A stretch of DNA of 19,207 nucleotides from Candidatus Cloacimonadota bacterium (GTDB taxonomy: Bacteria; Cloacimonadota; Cloacimonadia; Cloacimonadales; TCS61): positions 1 to 19,207 of the forward strand of contig DAOUUD010000011.1 in assembly GCA_030668345.1 (NCBI GenBank), read 5' to 3'. The position numbers and the translations under genes are program-made. The notes under the pieces are model-generated. The model was given only the letters and a program-made list of their open reading frames with translations. It was not told the DNA's origin and ran no database searches. Positions 14,620-19,207 of the stretch are shown in pieces (position 1 is the stretch's first letter; each line of letters starts with the position of its first letter).

Positions 14620-15777
14620 ATGGATAGAACAAAACTGGAAAATATTTACAAAGACAATATCGAACATGCCAGCAATTATTATAGCCCGTTCGCCTGTAGG
14701 AATGAAGATGCCTTCCGCCTGAAAAAAGATGCTACATGTTATATGAGAACACCATTTGCAGTGGATCGCGATAGAATTCTTCATAGTGGAGCTTACCGGC
14801 GATACCAGGGTAAAACACAGGTGTTTTCATTCACCAATATGTTCGATGAAGAGACTTCCAATCGCAGCCTGCACACAACTTATGTTTCCCAGATTTCCCG
14901 TACGATAGGTAATATGTTAAGGATGAACCTGGAACTGGTGGAAGCAATTGCTCTGGGTCATGACCTGGGTCATCCTCCCTTTGGTCATGATGGTGAAATA
15001 GCACTTAGTAAAAGTTGTGTGAAACACGGTATCGAGCAATTCCATCATAATATTCAAAGCCTTCATATAGTAGATAATATTTCACATCAGGGTAATGGAT
15101 TAAACCTTACCTTCCAGGTGCGTGATGGCATTATATCTCATGACGGAGAAGTACATCATATTGTATTAAAGCCCAATCGTAAAAAAACAGAAGAAAACAT
15201 CAGAGTTTACATAGAAAAGAAAAAGAATGGCAGAAAAGCTGATTGGATGCCGGCGACCATGGAAGGCTGTGTTGTTCGCATTTCAGATACGATTGCCTAT
15301 ATTGGACAGGATATAGAAGATGCCATTCGTCTGAATATCCTGAAACGGGAAGAAATACCCAAAGATTGTGCTGAATATCTGGGAAATACAAACAGACAAA
15401 TTATAGATACACTGGTGAAAAGTGTAATATTAAACAGTTTTGAAAAGGATTTTGTGGCGTTCGACGATGAGATTTCCCACTATCTTCAAAAACTTAAAAA
15501 ATTCAATTATTCACGCATTTATACTGATGGTAATGTAAAAAAAACCCGTACTATCATCGATAAAAGCATGGAAATTCTTTTTGAACAATACATGGAAGAT
15601 ATCGAAAAGAAAAACCACCATTCCAAGATATTTACTCAGTTTCTGAACAGGAAGAACAAAAAATATATGAATATTTTTTCCATTGCAGAAAAGGCACGGG
15701 ATTTTATAGCTACTATGACCGACAGGTATTACAATGAAGAAATAAAAACATATTTATTGCCGGGAAGTTTTTATTGA
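14620..15777 (+). CDS. dgt: dGTPase-like HD-domain dNTP triphosphohydrolase
   Basis: The enzyme family hydrolyses dNTPs to deoxynucleosides and tripolyphosphate, adjusting dNTP pools. The 385-residue protein carries DRDRILHSGAYRRYQGKTQVF (about 49-69), the signature opening of the family. It then has the HD metal ligands: H85 in RSLHTTYV, HDLGHPPFGHDGE at 114-126 (H114, D115) and the later Asp in VRISDTIAYIGQDIEDAI near 220-236. The start has GGAG 5 nt upstream. prfB follows after 62 nt. Substrate preference (dGTP or broad) cannot be read from the sequence. The family call is secure and no key residue is missing. Confidence 0.92.
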   Translation: MDRTKLENIYKDNIEHASNYYSPFACRNEDAFRLKKDATCYMRTPFAVDRDRILHSGAYRRYQGKTQVFSFTNMFDEETSNRSLHTTYVSQISRTIGNMLRMNLELVEAIALGHDLGHPPFGHDGEIALSKSCVKHGIEQFHHNIQSLHIVDNISHQGNGLNLTFQVRDGIISHDGEVHHIVLKPNRKKTEENIRVYIEKKKNGRKADWMPATMEGCVVRISDTIAYIGQDIEDAIRLNILKREEIPKDCAEYLGNTNRQIIDTLVKSVILNSFEKDFVAFDDEISHYLQKLKKFNYSRIYTDGNVKKTRTIIDKSMEILFEQYMEDIEKKNHHSKIFTQFLNRKNKKYMNIFSIAEKARDFIATMTDRYYNEEIKTYLLPGSFY

Positions 15778-15839
15778 TAAATTATTAGACAAAATATATG
15801 GTTCACAAATATTTAGCTTAATAAGTTCAGGAGAAATTA

Positions 15840-16950
15840 ATGGAATATATAGATTTTCAAAAAGAAGTACAGGAAATTACAGGTCGGATATCTTATATCA
15901 GGAGGTTACTTTGACACTGCTCAGATCGAGCAACAGATCGAACATAACGAAAAGGAGATGAACAAACCCGATTTCTGGAACGATCAAAAAAGAGCACAAA
16001 AAGTAACCAGAGAGATCAATAATCTTCGTATTCAACTGGGAAAAGAAAAAAAAGTACAACAGATCGATGAAGACCTGAGAACATATGTCATGCTGCTGAA
16101 AGAAGATTTCAGCGACTCATTATTGAAAGAAGCTGTTAACGAACTGTTAGAAATAAAACCTTTTATAGATGAGGTAGAAACCCAATTTCTTTTAAATGGC
16201 AAAACCGATTTCAACGATGCAATTTTAACTATTCATCCCGGAGCTGGTGGAACCGAATCGCAGGATTGGGCAGAAATGCTGCTTCGCATGTACAATCGCT
16301 GGGCTGAAAAAACGGGTTTCAAAGCAGAGATTGTAGATTACCTGCCGGGTGATGAAGCAGGACTTAAAAGCGTTACAGTGGAAATCTTTGGTAATTATGC
16401 TTACGGTAATTTAAAGGCAGAATCAGGAATTCACCGATTGGTAAGGATATCACCATTTAATGCTCAGGGAAAAAGACAGACTTCCTTTGCTTCCGTATTT
16501 GTATATCCCATCATTGAAGATGATGCAGATATCGAGATCGACCCAAAGGAATTGAGGATAGATACTTACCGAGCCAGTGGTAAAGGCGGGCAGGGCGTAA
16601 ACACAACCGATTCTGCCGTGCGGATAACTCATCTTCCTACCAATATTGTTGTTCAATGCCAGAATGAACGTTCACAAATTATTAATCGTGATGTTGCCAT
16701 GAAGATATTGAAATCACGTTTGTACCAACAGCGGGAAGAAGAACGCGAAAAAGAACGAAAGCAACTGGAAAAAGCTAAAACAGATATTGGCTGGGGGAAT
16801 CAGATACGGTCTTATGTTTTCCATCCCTATCAGATGGTGAAAGATCATCGCACAAAATATGAAACCGGTAACATATCCAACGTTATGGATGGGAATATCA
16901 GTGGATTTATGAGTGCCTATTTAAAATTTATGGCAGAGAAGAAAAAATAA
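15840..16950 (+). CDS. prfB: Peptide chain release factor 2, expressed through a +1 programmed frameshift
   Basis: RF2 recognises UGA and UAA stop codons and triggers peptide release. The start is ATG at 15840 with AGGAG 6 nt upstream. Frame 0 codes 24 residues (MEYIDFQKEV... to LL) and stops at TGA 15912-15914; a +1 shift continues with DTAQIEQQIEH and gives 369 residues, close to the 365 of E. coli. Without the shift, only the fragment from an internal ATG at 15958 would be called, and it lacks the conserved N-terminal helix. SPF, the stop-recognition tripeptide, falls at residues 204-206, and GGQ, the peptidyl-transferase motif, at 249-251, nearly the E. coli positions. The shift site is listed separately. 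It is the last gene before the four-helix-bundle cassette. Confidence 0.95.
15900..15915 (+). promoter_or_regulatory. prfB programmed +1 frameshift site
   Basis: The sequence reads AGG AGG TTA CTT TGA C. The internal Shine-Dalgarno-like AGGAGG lies 3 nt before the slippery CTT, followed by in-frame TGA and then C. This is the same arrangement as in E. coli prfB. When RF2 is scarce the ribosome pauses at UGA and slips +1, so RF2 controls its own synthesis. Confidence 0.95.
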
Positions 16951-16961
16951 ATGGCTAAATC

Positions 16962-16981
16962 AGTTAAACTTGTTAAATTGG
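16962..16981 (+). repeat. Left inverted repeat of the cassette
   Basis: It is part of a run of 9-nt units (TAAATCAGT, TAAACTTGT, TAAATTGGT at 16956-16982). It is complementary to 17391-17410 at 16 of 20 positions, and GTTAAATTGGT at 16972-16982 is also an exact reverse complement of 17372-17382. Confidence 0.6.
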
Positions 16982-17005
16982 TAATAAGTTTGTTGAAAAA
17001 ATAAG

Positions 17006-17428
17006 ATGAATGATATATTAGATTTAATAATTTACAGAAAAGCTCTTGAATTCTCAAATAAAATTTGGGATATTGTTAAACAATGGGATTACTTTACCAA
17101 AAGAACAATCGGTGTCCAACTTACTAAAGCTGCAGACTCTATCTCTTCAAATATCGCAGAAGGTTATGGTAGATTTCATTTTAAAGAAAATCTGAATTTT
17201 TGTTACTACTCGAGAGGTTCATTTGAGGAAGTAAAAGATTGGTTAAGAAAAAGTTATACAAGGAATTTAATTAACGAAAGTGAAAAAAAGTATATAGATG
17301 AGTTTGTATCAAGATTTCCCAAACAGCTGAATGCTTATATAAATTATATTCGTCGATCGATGAAGAAGCAGACCAATTTAACCAATTCAACAAATTCTAC
17401 AAGTTCAACTAATAAGGAATCTAAATGA
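17006..17428 (+). CDS. Four-helix-bundle protein (23S rRNA intervening-sequence / Avd-like family)
   Basis: The 140-residue protein shows the family pattern: LIIYRKALEFSNKIWDIVKQW, then FTKRTIGVQLTKAADSISSNIAEGYGR (about residues 32-58) and a third amphipathic part, FKENLNFCYYSRGSFEEVKDWL. Members fold as four-helix bundles and occur inside 23S rRNA intervening sequences, near diversity-generating retroelements (Avd), or alone; their biochemical role is unsettled. The last ~20 residues form an Asn/Ser/Thr-rich tail encoded by the 9-nt repeat units at 17372-17407. The gene lies between prfB and uppS; its stop overlaps the uppS start by 4 nt (ATGA), so uppS translation is probably coupled to it. 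The family call is strong. A mobile origin is inference. Confidence 0.85.
   Translation: MNDILDLIIYRKALEFSNKIWDIVKQWDYFTKRTIGVQLTKAADSISSNIAEGYGRFHFKENLNFCYYSRGSFEEVKDWLRKSYTRNLINESEKKYIDEFVSRFPKQLNAYINYIRRSMKKQTNLTNSTNSTSSTNKESK
17372..17410 (+). repeat. Right 9-nt repeat array of the cassette (coding)
   Basis: Four consecutive 9-nt units, ACCAATTTA, ACCAATTCA, ACAAATTCT and ACAAGTTCA, run from 17372 to 17407 and encode the TNL/TNS/TNS/TSS tail of the four-helix-bundle protein. The reverse complement resembles the left array at 16956-16982. Confidence 0.7.
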
Positions 17429-18156
17429 ACTATAAAGAAATGATTGCTAAACTTGATAAATCAAAAATGCCACGTCATATTGCCATTATCATGGATGGGA
17501 ACGGACGATGGGCAAAAAAACACAAAACAAAACGTATTAACGGGCACAAAGAAGGTGTAAAAGCTGTTCGCCGCATTGTGGAAACTGCCGTGGAAGCTGG
17601 TGCGGAGTACCTTACTATTTATGCTTTTTCCACCGAAAACTGGAGACGCTCCAAAACAGAAGTTTCCTATCTTCTGAAACTTATTATGGATTCTCTGGTG
17701 AAAGAAATAGATGAACTGATCAAAAATAATGTAAATATCAGGTTTATTGGCAGCAAGGAAAAGCTGGATGAATCATATAATAAACGAGTTATGGAAACAT
17801 GTAAGAAAAGCTGGAAAAACACCGGTTTACATTTGAATGTGGCAATGAATTATGGTGGCAGGAAAGAGCTCCTGGACGCTTTTAACTCGATTTTGGCTGA
17901 TGTATGTTTGGGTAAGTTGGATACAGAAATAACCGAAAAAATAGTAAGTGATTATCTGTATACAGCCGGTATGCCAGAAGTGGATTTGGTGATTCGAACC
18001 AGCGGGGAAGAGAGGCTTTCCAATTTTCTCATCTGGCAAAGTGCTTACGCTGAATTCTGGTTCACGCAAACCCTCTGGCCCGATTTCAGCCGTGAAGAAT
18101 TTATACAGGCCATGCTCGATTTCCAACAACGAAAAAGAAGATTTGGCGAAAGATAA
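17425..18156 (+). CDS. uppS: Isoprenyl (undecaprenyl) diphosphate synthase
   Basis: UppS condenses isopentenyl diphosphate onto farnesyl diphosphate in cis, making the lipid carrier for peptidoglycan and surface polysaccharides. The 243-residue protein has HIAIIMDGNGRWA (catalytic D24), GHKEGVKAVR, YLTIYAFSTENWRR near 62-75, and the C-terminal DLVIRTSGEERLSNFLIWQ followed by AYAEFWFTQTLWPDFS, all hallmarks of cis-prenyltransferases. The start overlaps the four-helix-bundle stop (ATGA), and the stop overlaps the cdsA start by one base. The uppS-cdsA order is common in bacteria. Product chain length cannot be read directly, but the normal sequence suggests C55. Confidence 0.95.
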   Translation: MNYKEMIAKLDKSKMPRHIAIIMDGNGRWAKKHKTKRINGHKEGVKAVRRIVETAVEAGAEYLTIYAFSTENWRRSKTEVSYLLKLIMDSLVKEIDELIKNNVNIRFIGSKEKLDESYNKRVMETCKKSWKNTGLHLNVAMNYGGRKELLDAFNSILADVCLGKLDTEITEKIVSDYLYTAGMPEVDLVIRTSGEERLSNFLIWQSAYAEFWFTQTLWPDFSREEFIQAMLDFQQRKRRFGER

Positions 18157-18941
18157 TGGATATTATTAAAAGATTATTAGTAGCATTATTTTTCATACCT
18201 GCAATCCTGTTTATTTTCTATGCAGGTGGTATCGCACTAATAAGTTTTCTTACCCTGGTTGTATTTGTACAGACGTATGAATTGCGTGAAATATTTTTGA
18301 TAAAAGAGATCAAAATACCGCTGATTACCATTCCTCTCAGCGTTCTTGTTTTTATGACTGTGATTTTTTATTCATTTCCACAGATCCTGGCAGCACTTCT
18401 TCTTGTATTCATCCTGGTAATGGGAAAAGACCTGATTTCAGGTAGATCACAAGGAATATTAAATCGAATTACTGCGACAATATTCTCCATAATATACACT
18501 GCATTTTTCCTGGCAGCTGTTTATAAAATACGCTTATTGGATAGTGGTGCTTTCCTTATTCTAAGCTTGATCTCACTCATCTGGATCACGGATTCAGCAG
18601 CTTTTTTTGTCGGCAGGGCTTTTGGAAAACATCGCGGGATATTCAAAGCCAGCCCTAATAAATCGTTGGAAGGTTATTTTGCAGGAATATTAGCAGCTTT
18701 AATTGGTGCATTTGCAGCAGCATGGGTTTTTGATTTTACTGCAATACAAGCAATATTGCTGGCTGTATCAGTTGGAATTTTTGGTCAGTTCGGAGACCTC
18801 TTTGAATCTATGTTGAAAAGGGATGTAGGAATTAAGGATAGCTCATCTATTTTGCCCGGACACGGTGGGGTTCTGGACAGATTAGACAGCCTGCAAATGG
18901 CTGCCCCTGTTTTTTATCTGTTACTCTTTTTTTTCAAATAA
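18156..18941 (+). CDS. cdsA: Phosphatidate cytidylyltransferase CdsA
   Basis: CdsA makes CDP-diacylglycerol from phosphatidic acid and CTP, the branch point of phospholipid synthesis, in the inner membrane. The 261-residue protein is highly hydrophobic with about seven or eight membrane segments. DSAAFFVGRAFGKHRG near 145-162 and SPNKSLEGYFAG near 165-178 are followed by the family signature LPGHGGVLDRLDS near 230-244. Length is normal. Its ATG shares a base with the uppS stop (TAATG), and rfbB follows after 9 nt, so uppS, cdsA and rfbB look like one transcript. Confidence 0.94.
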   Translation: MDIIKRLLVALFFIPAILFIFYAGGIALISFLTLVVFVQTYELREIFLIKEIKIPLITIPLSVLVFMTVIFYSFPQILAALLLVFILVMGKDLISGRSQGILNRITATIFSIIYTAFFLAAVYKIRLLDSGAFLILSLISLIWITDSAAFFVGRAFGKHRGIFKASPNKSLEGYFAGILAALIGAFAAAWVFDFTAIQAILLAVSVGIFGQFGDLFESMLKRDVGIKDSSSILPGHGGVLDRLDSLQMAAPVFYLLLFFFK

Positions 18942-18950
18942 GGATATAAA

Positions 18951-19207
18951 ATGAAAAAAGTAATTAAAGAAAATTTCGCTTTCTTCGATACGAAGGGATT
19001 AAATAATAAAAACCTGCCCAAAATAGTTCTTATTACCGGCGGAGCTGGTTTTATCGGTTCCAATTTTATCCGCTATTTGATCAGAAAATACCCAGATTAT
19101 AAGATCATAAATTTCGATAAACTTACGTATGCAGGCAACTTATATAACCTGGAAATGATCGATGAAAATCCCAACTACGCCTTTATGAGAGGTGATGTTT
19201 CCAATAA
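18951..19207 (+). CDS. rfbB: dTDP-glucose 4,6-dehydratase (3' end cut by window)
   Basis: The 85 codons visible remain open to the window end. After a 24-residue N-terminal extension (MKKVIKENFAFFDTKG...) comes the Rossmann NAD-binding motif VLITGGAGFIGSNF, then YPDYKIINFDKLTYAGNLYNL, which is typical of RfbB/RmlB rather than of general NDP-sugar epimerases, and FMRGDVSN. The enzyme converts dTDP-glucose to the 4-keto-6-deoxy intermediate of rhamnose and related sugars. AAGGA lies 6 nt before the ATG and overlaps the end of cdsA. The extension is longer than in most RmlB proteins. The catalytic Tyr-x3-Lys lies beyond the window, so the call rests on the N-terminal part only. Confidence 0.85.
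   Translation, partial: MKKVIKENFAFFDTKGLNNKNLPKIVLITGGAGFIGSNFIRYLIRKYPDYKIINFDKLTYAGNLYNLEMIDENPNYAFMRGDVSN

Larger units (their letters stand above)
16954..17427 (+). mobile_element. Candidate inserted four-helix-bundle cassette with inverted repeat ends
   Basis: The segment is bounded by TAAATG at 16948-16953 (prfB stop plus next ATG) and TAAATG at 17422-17427 (which includes the uppS start). Losing one copy and the intervening sequence (474 nt) would join the prfB stop directly to the uppS start. Inside, 16962-16981 matches the reverse complement of 17391-17410 at 16 of 20 positions. Both ends are built of degenerate 9-nt units in opposite orientation. The cargo is a single 23S-IVS-type four-helix-bundle gene. 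The 6-nt direct repeat could be chance; no transposase is present. Confidence 0.45.

Noticed and set aside
15912..15914. In-frame TGA as evidence that prfB is a pseudogene
   Set aside because: The complete frameshift signal (AGGAGG, 3-nt spacer, CTT, TGA, C) and intact downstream motifs show programmed recoding.
16951..17004. 17-codon frame (MAKSVKLVKLVISLLKK) starting right after the prfB stop
   Set aside because: It is composed of the left 9-nt repeat units of the cassette and has no ribosome-binding site of its own. It is better explained as repeat sequence, although translational restart at TAAATG cannot be excluded.

Overview
The window looks like a chromosomal segment of a low-GC, Gram-negative-type bacterium, most likely of the Cloacimonadota (WWE1). 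Two secreted proteins end in an Ig-like sorting tail that opens with YPNPF and closes with RKCLLLK. I associate that ending with this phylum, from memory and without a database check. An outer-membrane beta-barrel gene fits a diderm cell. Nearly all genes are housekeeping or secreted. I see no CRISPR array, rRNA gene or classical insertion sequence.

Layout. Positions 1-5876 (+) hold the 3' part of an outer-membrane barrel gene, a secreted 5'-nucleotidase-type phosphoesterase, an AlkD-like HEAT-repeat protein, a YbbR-domain membrane protein and tsaD. Positions 5877-6075 are a convergent spacer of palindromic repeats. On the minus strand (6076-7466) an atypical TrpF-like protein is translationally coupled to a HAD phosphatase. 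A tRNA-Thr(CGT) lies at 7614-7689 (+). A secreted protein of 14 FG-GAP/VCBS repeats fills 7754-10222 (-). Then come about 600 bases of mosaic palindromic repeats, a ThiI/MnmA-like PP-loop protein with an NFACT-R-like tail, and a metallo-beta-lactamase-fold hydrolase (+). A secreted endonuclease I follows at 12547-13647 (-).

From 13972 to the end (+) there is a long housekeeping run: trmB, a dGTPase-like HD hydrolase, prfB with a textbook +1 programmed frameshift, a four-helix-bundle (23S rRNA IVS-type) gene, uppS, cdsA and the start of rfbB. uppS and cdsA supply undecaprenyl carrier and phospholipid precursors, and rfbB begins a nucleotide-sugar pathway, so this end concerns envelope synthesis. 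tsaD, trmB, the PP-loop protein, prfB and tRNA-Thr concern tRNA modification and translation.

The most interesting structure is between prfB and uppS. The four-helix-bundle gene is flanked by inverted arrays of a 9-nt repeat and by a 6-nt direct repeat (TAAATG). Removing one direct repeat plus everything between the two would join the prfB stop codon exactly to the uppS start codon. This suggests a small mobile or recently inserted cassette that has become translationally coupled to uppS.
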